Shown piece by piece: positions 20,932 to 32,424 of a stretch of DNA of 64,000 nucleotides. Source of the stretch: Apostichopus japonicus (lineage: Eukaryota > Echinodermata > Holothuroidea > Aspidochirotida > Stichopodidae). The notes below the pieces were generated by a model that saw only the letters and a list, made by a program, of their open reading frames with translations, ran no database searches and had not been told where the DNA came from. The translations under genes were made by a program, and so were the position numbers. The stretch is from contig NC_092572.1 of assembly GCF_037975245.1 (NCBI RefSeq), positions 18,313,989 to 18,377,988 of the forward strand, in the 5' to 3' direction. Position 1 is the first letter of the stretch. The number at the start of each line of letters is the position of its first letter.

Positions 20932-23417
20932 AATGAATTATACTACATATATACTACTAGGTTCAATGTGATATTTATAATCGTATCTACCCACGGTCAT
21001 AGCTTCATGGCGTATGCTAGAATAAAGCATGGAACTGAAGTGAAACTGACTAACGAGTAATACGTTCGTTCGGTACCATCAACCAATTTATTCCTTTGCT
21101 TAATAAATCCAATTGCACTTGACGATGCTCTTGAAGGGTCATTGATGTCTAACTTCCTTGTTTCGTATTCAAGTTGATAAATGTCATCAAAAGATAAATC
21201 AGGTTTTAATACCTGTCAATTCCATCGCATATTATAGTCTCGGTGTAATAATTGACATGTTTTCTTTGCATTTTTTTGTTGTATTCTCTCCTTTTTTATG
21301 GCGAAAATGAAACCAAACGGTCCTAGATATCCCCAACTTCTATCACTCTAACACATAGAAGGTCACAGCTTACTCGCAATATGACTATTGAATAGCCAAT
21401 GGATTCGAAATGTAGACAGTGTATACGATTAATGGAGTTAACTTGTTGTAGCCTAAAATCAAGAAATTATGTTGAGGGAAAACTTATCAAATGAGTTTAG
21501 GGTGATTTAATCTGAAAGACGTAAGCAACAGATTATATCTTTTTAGTTTTGATTGATAGTCCCACAGGTCAACTTGGCACTAAGAAAAAATCTAGTCCGG
21601 TATCTCGCTGTATTCCATCGTATTTAAACAGATAAATTCACAATGAAATAGCTAGAATACCAAACATTCAAATTGTCACAAGAAATCTCGCAAACAAATT
21701 TAGTTGTATACAGTTACTATACCAACTAAAATTAAACACAACGTGAAGCGTTTGCAGAAGTCATAAACTTACAACAACTTCAAGTCTGAGAACTGTAGAT
21801 GGCACATTTTAAACCTAATGAATATCTAATTAAATAGGAAAAGATGTTACAAAGTGGGTATTGAGATTATCACTTCCGTTAAGTTGATGACGAGCCATGT
21901 GAGTAAGGGTGTAACATATTGAAATTGGAGAAAATGCGACACAATTCAATACGGTGTTTATATACATCTCCATGACAGTTTTAATCCGATCAGAAATCAG
22001 CGTATTTCTTTAAAGCCAATTCAAGAGAAAAAGAAATATATACAAACTCTAAAACTGAAGTACCAGGATTCCCATCAGCACTGGAATATATTCCAGAGAA
22101 CTAAAAATACCTCTTTTTAACATGCGTTTTGTACTTTAATGTTACTACAAGAGAAAAAAACAATGTTACCAAATTATAAAGCTTCCGGGAGCTTTGCTTC
22201 TGGACTTCCACTGGTACACTGAGATACCTTCCATAGAATAGATACACTAACTTTATTTAGCAATTTTCAACATTTCAGTAAAAGAAATCAAATTATCTCT
22301 TTTTGTGTGGTCATGGTTAATATGAGAGTTCTTTAAATTACCTGTGAGGTCAAGGGTGCATCCATAGGAGAACTAAAATCGATAAAATAGAGGGCGGCAA
22401 TCATGGTTTGGATCATACGAACTCATGTTTCGTTTCGTTTGTGATTGTGTGTGTTCAAGTGTGTATGTTAGTTGGTATGAGAGTTGGTACTAACATAACG
22501 GGACACTTTTCGCTGAATGTAAATGTTAGTGGAAGGTACTCACGTGGTCAAGGTCATTCCAAGAGTGGATGAGAGCTAGATGGAGGGTAACAACGAAGGT
22601 AGATAAACAGAAATCAAGTATACAGAATAGGCATGATCTTGAAAAACACTAATCTGTCTTGAATCATCTCCGATACTAACGAAGTTACTATTTTTCATTC
22701 AACCTCACATTAATTGATCGTCTTAAACAACGATGGTATGTTAACCTACATTGAGCTTTGATTGATTAAAGCTATAGCGCCATCTCCTTCAACGTTGAGT
22801 TCAGAGTGATGTTACTTACTTATTTAAGCTGCAAACACTGACACCAATCGAATGTTTCCTCTAATTGAAATTTAACTTCAATAGTTTTATTGATCCAGAT
22901 TATTCTTTGCTAATTATTCATTGAAAACGATAAATGTAATCAACTTTCTACAAATACAGATAACGCAACGGAATGATATGTCTCTCCGCTGAGAAAAAGT
23001 GAGTATCTAATTGACAACAGGATTAAATAGAAAATATTCCATTAATACTAAGCTTACTTCCTAGAAGTTGACGCAGCTGTCGTCTCAACACCAATATGGA
23101 GTCTTGCAGGAGTCGTTTCCTTTAAAGATTAATATCAATAATGACGTCACACCCAATGTGTCTACCGAGGGTGTAAGGGCGATATGCCAAATGTTGTGTG
23201 AGAGGTACAAGTACTCAGGAAACTATATCTTGTCTGTATATTGATAACTGACCTCTCATCTCTCATCTGTGTGGTAGTTTTACGCTGCTGTCTATTATCC
23301 TCGGTGTATTTAAAGATAAATAAGATACATTACCAGTTCAATACTTAAATACTTATGATCATATCCATGTGACTGTCTACCGTTCCATTAAGGTATCATG
23401 GAGGAAGGGACCCTATA
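19924..23417. other. Intergenic: pseudokinase 3' flank, no further gene seen
   Basis: Immediately after the TAA at 19921-19923 comes AT-rich sequence that should include the 3' untranslated region. The rest has only short, feature-free open frames and the (TA)n run at 20846. Confidence 0.55.
20846..20929. repeat. (TA)n microsatellite
   Basis: Uninterrupted AT repeat 0.9 kb downstream of the pseudokinase stop codon. Confidence 0.97.
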
Positions 23418-23425
23418 GTCTTTCA

Positions 23426-24259
23426 CAGCGACGTAGCCAGGAACTTGAAAGGGGGGAGGACTTTCTGCGATTGATTTGGGGGAGGGGTTTATGATACTTT
23501 GGAACAATTGAAGGTCCTTAGATGCGATCTGGTGCAATGTTTGGCCAGTTTCATCGTTATCATACGTTATCACATTATCAGAAGATTTTGTTTCCTGTTT
23601 GAATTCTTTTACATGTTCTTTTACACAATATATCAGAAAGACAAACAAATAGTGCTCTTTTATATTTTTTTCCAGTAGGATGATTCTTGTTTATTGTCCA
23701 TTGTCTGCACTTTTGACGAACTTAACTGATGGACAATATAAACTTTCATATTTTGTAAGACAGCCAGATGTGCAGTGGCCTAAAAACAAATATCGTTATA
23801 GCAGTGTATTAGCAGTGTAATATTTATTTATAGGAAGTGTGTATCACGTACGATTGCTAGCTTAGCTTCATAATATGCTGTTCGTGCAACAACATAGGAC
23901 GAATCATAGAAAGGATGAGAACGAACGTTGTCGACGTCGTTGTGCATACGGTTCGTGACATTCCATCGAGTGCGGTTAGGTAGGCCATATATATTTTATT
24001 ACGCAGTGGCCAACTGTAGGCTTGTATTAGGCTATAGACTAAATTTAGCTAATTGCATCTGCCAAACTAAGTAGCTGAATCAGTAGGCCTGAATGTTAGT
24101 ACGGTTATAATCGAGTTAACGGAGCTGAGGAGTATTCAAGATCAAAAGAGCACTGACAAAATACCATGCTAAAAAAATCAGCTTTTAAACATTGTTTATC
24201 GATACTGAAAGGGGGAGAAGTCGCTCCCCCAGCTCCCCCCCCCCCTGACTACGTCCCTG
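23426..24259. mobile_element. MITE-like element, 834 bp, 8-bp target duplication (1 mismatch)
   Basis: Left end CAGCGACGTAGCCAGG; inverted right end reads CAGGGACGTAGTCAGG. The flanks are GTCTTTCA (23418-23425) and GTATTTCA (24260-24267), differing at one base. Eight-base duplications and CAG..-type ends fit the hAT superfamily. G-rich runs lie next to each end. No transposase is present. Confidence 0.72.
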
Positions 24260-24267
24260 GTATTTCA

Positions 24268-27200
24268 CAAGAATTAACCAAATCACCGAAGAGGTGAACA
24301 AAATAACGCTTAGTCGAACTACGATATACTGTCGCCACATGGCCGCCATATAAGAGTGATTCCCACCCAGGGTACCGGATTAAACAAGACATAGATAATG
24401 GTACGTGTCCAGGGCACTCCAGGAACAAGGGAACTCCGTGAACACTTCCATGCAAGGCATAGAGACCTTTAAGTTTCGGATGTGTCTACCAAACGTAACA
24501 ATGTGTGAATGCGGGGTGGGAGCTGGTGGGGTGGGAAGTATATGGTACGGTACTTTAGAGCACCATATAAGGTGTTAATCCGGCAATGCCAACCTTTTCG
24601 TGAAACTTCTTTGCGGTATGAGTGAGATAACTCCTAGACGATATTTTTCTCTCTTTCGTAGAGCCTATACATATAAGTGACAGTGGAATTTAACAATTAA
24701 ACAGGTACAGTTTAGACGTATTTGATGAATGTAACAACAAACACTGTTGAACCGAAATTTTCAAACTAAGATGCAGCTAAATATATTTCTAATATGGTAC
24801 AAAACAAAGGGCGGCTTCACTTTCATTAAAATATTTCGCACAAGTCATTGCAACATATTTCAGAGACTCACCGAAGTATAGAAAGGGTGCATAATACGTC
24901 GCTTATGCAATGGTTATTCATGTTTACTGTAACAATTTTCAAGCTGCAACGTGACCCACAGTGGAATATTGGGGATGTAGCTTATCTAAGCCACGCCCTT
25001 TAGTGATACGTCATCGCAGCCACGTTTTGTGCCACGCCCACACTAATCTGCGCCATGTCCTCTGGTATTCAGTATCGCTATGATAACCCAAAAGTTTCTC
25101 AAGTTTTTGCAGGTCCATATTATTCAAGTATTTTATTTTAACATTATACAATATGGTTCTTGTACTCAATGACGTGGATAAAGATATTAAGAGCGAACTT
25201 TTAAAACAACATGTACTTTTTGGGCTACACGGAAGTGATAACAAGCCAAGGCGCTACACACACACACACACGCACAACCCGACACATACATGCAAGTTTT
25301 ACACTCAGAATGAGGACACTGTCGCTTTTTCCATCGTTATCCAGGGGCCTCATGACGTCATAAAAAGCTTCATTTGCCCGATGCTTGATCACGTATGGAC
25401 ATGTATAAAATATTGCTGATCATTATCTCCTTGGGATAATAAGCAGTGAGACAAAAACTATTGACACATTATATATGGCAGAAATCATTAAGTAAAGCCC
25501 AAAGATATTCTAAAGACAAACATTTATTCTCTTGGGCATGCCCTGGTCAGCATTTTCCCTGAAATGACATAGAAAGTATTGTAACCGAACTTGCGTAGTG
25601 TTTTAATTTTGAAAACAATTCGTTACGCTGTAGTAACTGTTTAAGCTTATATAAGAAGTAATGTTATAATTCCCCGTTATCCTCCTAAGTTGTTTACTAT
25701 GACGTAAGAAATCGTGCACCTGGCCTTCCGGTCTCCGGAAGACTGGTGACCGCCACTCAGAGGCGGTGTTCTTTGAAGTAGTACTTTCTCGCGCGCGTAA
25801 ACTTATGCCAGTATTCAGGCTAGTATAAAAGGAAATGATGGTAACGTAAACAAAAAATGTTGTCTTTTCTTTGATAACAAAACTATTATCCACGCAGGAC
25901 CTCCCGCGAGGTCGATCAGGGTTTAAACTTCTTTATTACTTGCAGGTGGCACTCTTTAACAAAATCACATGCAAAAGGTCTACGTACGGTACCTTATCAT
26001 ATTATTTTCTATCCACCAAGTTGGTATGTTTCTAATACCACGGCACCGTGTCTGACTGTTCGTAGATATTGGAAGCTCTCAGAATATTATTCAATACATT
26101 TGTGAGTCGTGTGAATTGTTAGCAAACTGCGCTATTGTACTGAGGGAGGTTACGCCCAGTTATTTAAGAGCAACGTTATTGACCGATTGTTATCATTTAC
26201 GTTATTTAGTATAGTAGTGCTCTGAACTGCGTGACCCTGTATGTACTTTAGTAAAGATCAGTGTTCTGCTGTGAATGGATATATTTCAGTTAGTCCGTAA
26301 TTAGCAACATAAGTGAAATTAGCCCTGGGTCAGCTATGAGAAGATACATAAGTGCCATTTAGTCCACCGATTGTTTCTTAGTATATTTACATCGGCATGG
26401 CAGACATCGTTAAGTTAAGTCTGTAGCTTTGAATCTGTTTTCATTGATTGACGCGTTTGGCGTTGCACTTAGCGCCGCGTTTGGCGTTGCATTTAGCGCC
26501 GTGTTGTGCGCTGCGTTTAGACACCGCGTTGAGGAATTGCGCTCACAGTAACGTTCTGCGTAATGCAAGGATAATTGTAAGAGCCGTATACTGTAAGAAC
26601 ATTTATGAATCTTGTAAGCTAAAGAAATTCAAACTAAACGGTACCGATGTGCCACTGGCACCTTCCCCATTGCCATATTTTTGTCGAGACTCTCTTTTGC
26701 AAAGCCCAGTTTGAAAGATTGCAACACCAGACAGGAAAGTGACGTTACAGTATTTTTCTAAAACACATCCTATCATAGAGAACAACATTATCGCCATTTG
26801 AATCCTGTCCCTTTATTTATTTAATAAAACATGATGTTTGAATGCAGCTTTTGACGTTTTGTCAACAATTTTATGAGTAAACAGTTTTCACACGAATAAC
26901 ACCTAGTCATGAGCATGAAACAATGGATATTAACTATAACTATAGCCGGGACGATAGACCTTATGTACGTTTCTACGCGATGTTATGGTGTAGCGTCCTC
27001 TAGCACTAAAGTTTCTATACGGGTGGCCCCGAATCTATTCATATTATGTGTAATCGATTGCTATTGGTAATGAATCTTTGTGCTCATTGTAAAAAAAAAA
27101 TAATAAGGTAAAAGTCCCTCGAATAGTAAACATCCATCCCTCCCTTCCCCTCCCTCCCCTCCCCTGCCACCCCCTCCATCTAAAACGGAATTCAATAATA

Positions 27201-27982
27201 ACAAATCATTCGTACATCAAGAAGTTTTCGAGCTAAAATAATATATATATTTGGTTCCGCAGAACATCTTATATATTTATATATATTAAGCTGCGGTTAT
27301 TTCTTGCACACGTTTACAGTCTCTGCTTGTTTAATATTGAAAGTTGTAACCACGTTCGTATGATATATAAGTACGTCTAGGAAGGAAAACTTATTTGCGG
27401 TTGATAATGCTCTATAATAATTGTGACCTCAACAGTGCGGCTCAAGCTGCTTGTCTGTGGATAGGTCACGAACACGTGAGACGAAACTACTGGTAGCAGA
27501 CGACTGAGTCGTAGATCATTGTCAATTGGGTATGCTAGATATGATTGAACTCAAATGAAGGTGGGTTAGCAATGCGAAGGTCATTTCAAAGTCAGACAGT
27601 CACGTTATATTCACCGCTAAGTATTTATACAGACAGAATGACATGTTCTAAAGGGATGATCGAAACATAAGTTGACATTCGTGTTAGCATGATGATGTAA
27701 TAAATCGATGTTATTGCGAACTGAAAAGAAGTGTTTGTAAGTCTGAACATTCTAATCCTTAGATGGCTCCAGAAAGATGCTAGTTTGTAAAATGCTGTAA
27801 GATGTGTGTTTACACCCTCCCTCAAACGTTTTGGAATAGGCCTACTAAAGCGCTCTATGTACAAGCTATACGTACATCATGATATAGTGGTGGGTCAAGT
27901 ATAATCATCCAAAGATTTAACGGTATGAGAGGTACCCTCATGATCGTCTAGTTCTTAGTGTAGGAATTGATCACAGAATAAT
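24268..27982. other. Intergenic DNA without recognised gene
   Basis: Contains a short (CA)n run at about 25256, two 24-base repeats (GCGTTTGGCGTTGCA..TTAGCGCC) at 26454-26505 and a C-rich stretch at 27136-27178. Open frames are short and without domain features. Confidence 0.5.
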
Positions 27983-27990
27983 CGTAATTC

Positions 27991-28371
27991 CAGTGGCGTA
28001 GGAAGGTACTTTTGAGTGGGGGGGGGGGGCTGAAGACTGATGGCCGGCCTGGGGGAGGGGTCTAAGGGGAGGGGGTGTAACCCTCCCATTTGGATTTTTT
28101 TGCATTTCCAGGTGGCCTCAGATGCAATTTGGTGCAATATAGCACACTTCAACACCCATTCCATTTTGAAAACTTAATTTTGTATTTTCACCTATGGCCT
28201 TAGATGCAATTTGGTGCTCCCAAATGAGATTTTTTTGCTCATTTGGAAATGAAAAATGGGTTTTCTGACTTGCGAAGCGGGGGGGGGGGGGGCAGAATGA
28301 TACTTCCGCCCCTCCACATTTTTCACTGGGGGCTGGCGCCCCCCCCCCAGCCCCTGGTTCCTACGCCCTTG
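27991..28371 (+). mobile_element. hAT-type MITE, 381 bp, perfect 8-bp target duplication
   Basis: Ends are CAGTGGCGTAGGAA and, inverted, CAAGGGCGTAGGAA. Exact duplication CGTAATTC flanks it (27983-27990 and 28372-28379). The body has two TTAGATGCAATTTGGTG-type boxes and G/C homopolymers near both ends. A close relative lies inverted at 35869-36252. Confidence 0.88.
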
Positions 28372-28575
28372 CGTAATTCACATAAACAGACTCAGCAGGT
28401 TCTATTTCATGTGCGGCGATGTATATATATAGATGTGTGCGAGATATGGTCGTTCTCTCTCTCTGTTTGCTTTGTCCATTTACCTGCAAGTGAAGCACCG
28501 TGTCTCTATACAACTAACTATACCACGTCGTATCCCCCGTTGAAGGATAATAACGTACATGCCACGCCATGCAGT

Positions 28576-29495
28576 CAGGGGCGGCGATTTGTTTCAAATA
28601 TTGGGGGGGGGGACATCTGCTTGGGTGCAGGCGCGTAGCAACTAAAAATATTCGCGCGCTTTTTGATATTTTGTATATATACACAATTTCATTACAGATG
28701 CGGTCCGTCTCATGGGCGCAGATCAGTCTTGGATAATGATGGAGACGCGTACCTGTTCTCTGATACTATCTAAGCGGAGCGCGACCATTGGTTCGCGCGT
28801 AGCGTACAAGATTTTTTTTTTTTGGCAAATATACCTCCCAGATCGCCGGAAATAACACTTCCGAGACCTAATATTGCTCCAAAACCTCCTTAAATTTGAG
28901 ATCTCATGGCTTAGAAATTTACGTTGGGGGAAACACATGGGCATCTGCAGAAAAAAAAAAATCAGGGGACAAATAATCCAAGTAGAATTTTGTATACGAT
29001 GGGTCTGGGTCCTCTCCCAGAAAACAATTATAGACTGCCGCAAATGCGATTTCCTTTCCAAAATTTAACAACTGTGGATAAATGTAATAAAGTGAGAACT
29101 GCTGCATGTCATTTGCACGTACGTACAATGCTGGATCAAACTGCGCCAAAGTTCAATACCGGGAAATTTGCAATGCAGCGTTTGGTCAAGACAACTCATG
29201 GTGGGGACATGGTATATCGTGTCCCCACCATGAGTTGGCGCGAGGCGTGAAAGAAAATTTTGGCCGAAAATGCCTCCCAGATCGCTGGAAATGGCACTTC
29301 CCAGGCCTTGTAAGTTGCATCTACGCATTTTCTATTTGAAATTACTAGCGATATCATAAAAAAATATGCTCTTATAGTCACAAAAAAAACTATGCCACCA
29401 AATATTGGGGGGATATTAGATACTATATCCCCCACCTAAAATATTGGGGGACATGTCCCCCCGCCCCCCCCCCCCCCCCATGATCGCCGCCCATG
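28576..29495. mobile_element. hAT-type non-autonomous element, 920 bp, perfect 8-bp target duplication
   Basis: Left end CAGGGGCGGCGATT; inverted right end CATGGGCGGCGATC. Exact duplication CATGCAGT flanks it (28568-28575, 29496-29503). The inside has two diverged copies of CCTCCCAGATCGC.GGAAAT (28833, 29270) and a perfect 18-bp hairpin at 29192-29237. No transposase is seen; open frames on both strands are likely meaningless. Confidence 0.85.
29192..29237. repeat. Perfect 18-bp inverted repeat, 10-base loop
   Basis: CAACTCATGGTGGGGACA at 29192-29209 is exactly complementary to 29220-29237. It lies inside the 920 bp hAT-type element. Confidence 0.9.
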
Positions 29496-29503
29496 CATGC
29501 AGT

Positions 29504-30332
29504 CGCCTGCCTTCTCTGGATACAACTAGTCCGATCATAGCATAGCAGTTTCAAACAGCTGTCGTTTCACTTCGGATGTGACAGGGTATACATGCATTGT
29601 AGGTAGCAGATCTGAGCCACCCTTACCTAAACTTGCTAAAATTCCTTCTTGACGTGTGCAGTGTGTTTCCTGGCACAAGTTCAAACAGAGATGGAGTTCA
29701 CACGTCATCTACGAAACCGAACGACGCCGTTCGCCAAGTTTTTTTTTCAGTTGATTGATTGGCCTAGTGCCAGGCCGCTACCCACCCCACACCCCCACCC
29801 AAGTTACATAAAAGCACAAAATTAACATACATCATAATGTGATTATTTTTCAACGCGGATATACGGTAATATTTAAAATAGGCTGGTAACGCGTGTAATT
29901 CTTTTGTACTTCATTTGAAAGGAAGTTACGTTCAAGAGTTTATATTATATTACAATATAACAATGAGTGGAGACTTGACATTATTTTATAGTAGCTAATA
30001 GTTTACTTACTGACTTTCTTTATTGCTAGAATACATATGCACGGGCCTAAGCTTGAATGGCTCAGTTTATCATCAAACTTTTATCCGTTATCCTATAGCG
30101 GTATCTCTTAAAGGACTTCACAAACCGTTTTCGATTAGCCATCATTTTTGTGATTTCACATCTTCAGAATCTTAACATCAATAAAGTGTTCACGGTGCTC
30201 ACAGTGCATGACGGTGTCTGCCAACCCATTAAAAACAAACTCTTCTCACTACACTCCTTTTGACTATAGGTAATTATTTTCCTCGGATAAACAATGTCCC
30301 GGTTCAATGTGATATGTCACCAGGCTATATAA
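29504..30332. other. Intergenic DNA without recognised gene
   Basis: AT-rich sequence between two transposon copies, with one C-rich patch near 29784. Nothing coding recognised. Confidence 0.5.
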
Positions 30333-30340
30333 CTGTAGGG

Positions 30341-30962
30341 CAAGGGCGGCGGAACCGGGGGGCACAGGGGGCACGTGCCCCCCACTTTTCCTCAGGTTAA
30401 AAATGTGCCCTTTTTCTACATAAAAATTGAGGTGTCTCAAGTTAGCAAGAGGCCAGGGAACCAGAATGAACACTCGAGAAGGGCCGTTTCCGGCCATCTG
30501 AGGGGTTTGTAAAACCAAAAATTTTCTTGTACGCTCCGCGCCAACCGATGGTGGCGCTCCGCTCAGATAGTCGTGCGTATAACTTTCCAAACCTGGCTAC
30601 GCCTGTGGGTCAAACTCAAAGCTATTTCGAATGGAAAAAAATGGTTAAGATATTAACAAGAAATAAACTCTAATTCAGAAGATTCCTACATTAGCAACTA
30701 GCATGATGTCACCTCATTTTGTCTCAAAAGAAAACTTGTTCCTTGTTTCCCAATTTGCAAATTGGATATTGCAGTGCTAGTATGCATTTTTCCTTGGGGG
30801 GGGGGGGGGCGTTGATGGAGTGATGTGTATACGCAAATAAGATAATACAATAAGAGTTATAAAGGGTACTAAATATAAGGCTGCATCAGTCCAATCGAAT
30901 TTCTGCAACGTGCCCTTTGATGTCGGTGCCCCCCCAGATTAAAAGTGCTTCCGCCGCCCTTG
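30341..30962. mobile_element. hAT-type MITE, 622 bp, perfect 14-bp TIR and 8-bp target duplication
   Basis: The terminal inverted repeat is CAAGGGCGGCGGAA, exact at both ends. The duplication CTGTAGGG is exact (30333-30340, 30963-30970). Both facts together define a clean hAT-type insertion. The inside contains CGGAGCG..ACCAT..GGTTGGCGCG-type sequence (minus strand), also found in the element at 28576. Confidence 0.92.
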
Positions 30963-31182
30963 CTGTAGGGGTCAGTAGATATGGAGGGTCGATATCACCA
31001 TTAATATATGGACTTATTAATATCCTATTAATAGCATGGTCGAGTACCCATCAGACGTTCATTAAAGTTTATTTTTACGCATGATTTGTTTCTTAATTAA
31101 TAATTAAGGCATACTAAATTGAAGAAAAAGAGGGGAACGCTCAATTGTGTACACAAGAAGTATAAATACATTTATATTGATA

Positions 31183-31258
31183 TATATATATAGATAGATA
31201 TATATATATATATATATAGATATATATATATATACAGATAGATAGATAGATATAGATA
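31183..31258. repeat. Mixed (TA)n/(GATA)n microsatellite
   Basis: AT runs alternate with TAGATAGATA blocks. Confidence 0.9.
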
Positions 31259-31616
31259 ACATAAAGATATAGGTTTAGATATAGTTAAAGGGTATCTGTA
31301 TCATGTCGAGATTTCTACCAAACAAAATTATGTAAACTTTTGACCATTGCATGCAATGTTTACAGCCTGTTTTGGGATGTATATATACCACAGAGTTCGC
31401 AAATGTATATATCCACGCCGAACAAGGGCGATGCCATGTTCTTGTTTTAGCTAGCCGACGAGGGGAAATTTCTTTCCAGGGAAAGTAGGGGAGCTCATGT
31501 TGCTTGAGAGCATCGTATTGTAAAAATGAAGCAACTTCCACTTGAAAAGAGGACCCGGGAGGTACGGAGAGGGGGAAGGGGAGGGGGGGGTAATCCATCT
31601 GTCCAGTATCATCAAG

Positions 31617-31855
31617 TACATAGGGTTACGTTAGGAAGAAATTTATAGTCTTGTGTGCCTAAGTCTTGTGTGCCTAAGTCTTGTGTGCCTAAGTCTTGTG
31701 AGCCTAAGTCTTGAGTGCCTATAAGTCGTGTGTGCCTAAGTACATATAGGGTGTACCTTATGTACCTAATGTAATGTGTACCTAATGTACCTATAATGTA
31801 AATGTACCTAAGCACATAGGGTTACATTAGGAAGAAATTTATAGTCTTAGTATGT
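31617..31855. repeat. Short tandem array bracketed by 35-base direct repeats
   Basis: Four to five copies of a 16-base unit TCTTGTGTGCCTAAG occur at 31649-31740, followed by degenerate GTACCTAATGTA units. The whole is flanked by direct copies of ATAGGGTTACRTTAGGAAG (31620 and 31816), which continue AAATTTATAGTCTT. Confidence 0.8.
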
Positions 31856-32309
31856 CTAGGATCATGCAAAATGAAACGATTGCTGGTGATGTTAATGTCG
31901 ATATAGATCTTCCGACGTTCAAGATAGTCACCTTTAAAATATATCAAATGTCTGTGATGCTCCTTTAAAGATAAGTTGGCTTCTCATTGAAGGTCTAAAT
32001 GTTCATGAAAATCCATATTTTTATAAATTCTAAATATCTGAAACAGAAACATGGTATAACTTCATATGAAAATCATATCACCCGTGCGGGATGACATTCC
32101 ACACCGATTTGTCCCGTGGCAAATTTGTAATGCACCTCAGAGCATTTTATTTGAGGACTTCAAAGCTTATATTTCACTGCAATGTTAAAGTTTGTGTTTC
32201 ATCCGAAGGACTGACCTTTATATGGTCTCTGCTTTAGACTTAGTCAGTAGATGAGCCTCATTATGTTTAAAGGGTCATTTCTCATACAAATGGAAAACAT
32301 ATATATGTA

Positions 32310-32424
<115 letters not shown>

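Noticed and set aside
28723-29435. Several overlapping open frames of 64-112 codons
   Set aside because: They lie on both strands inside one hAT-type non-autonomous element, with no transposase or domain features.
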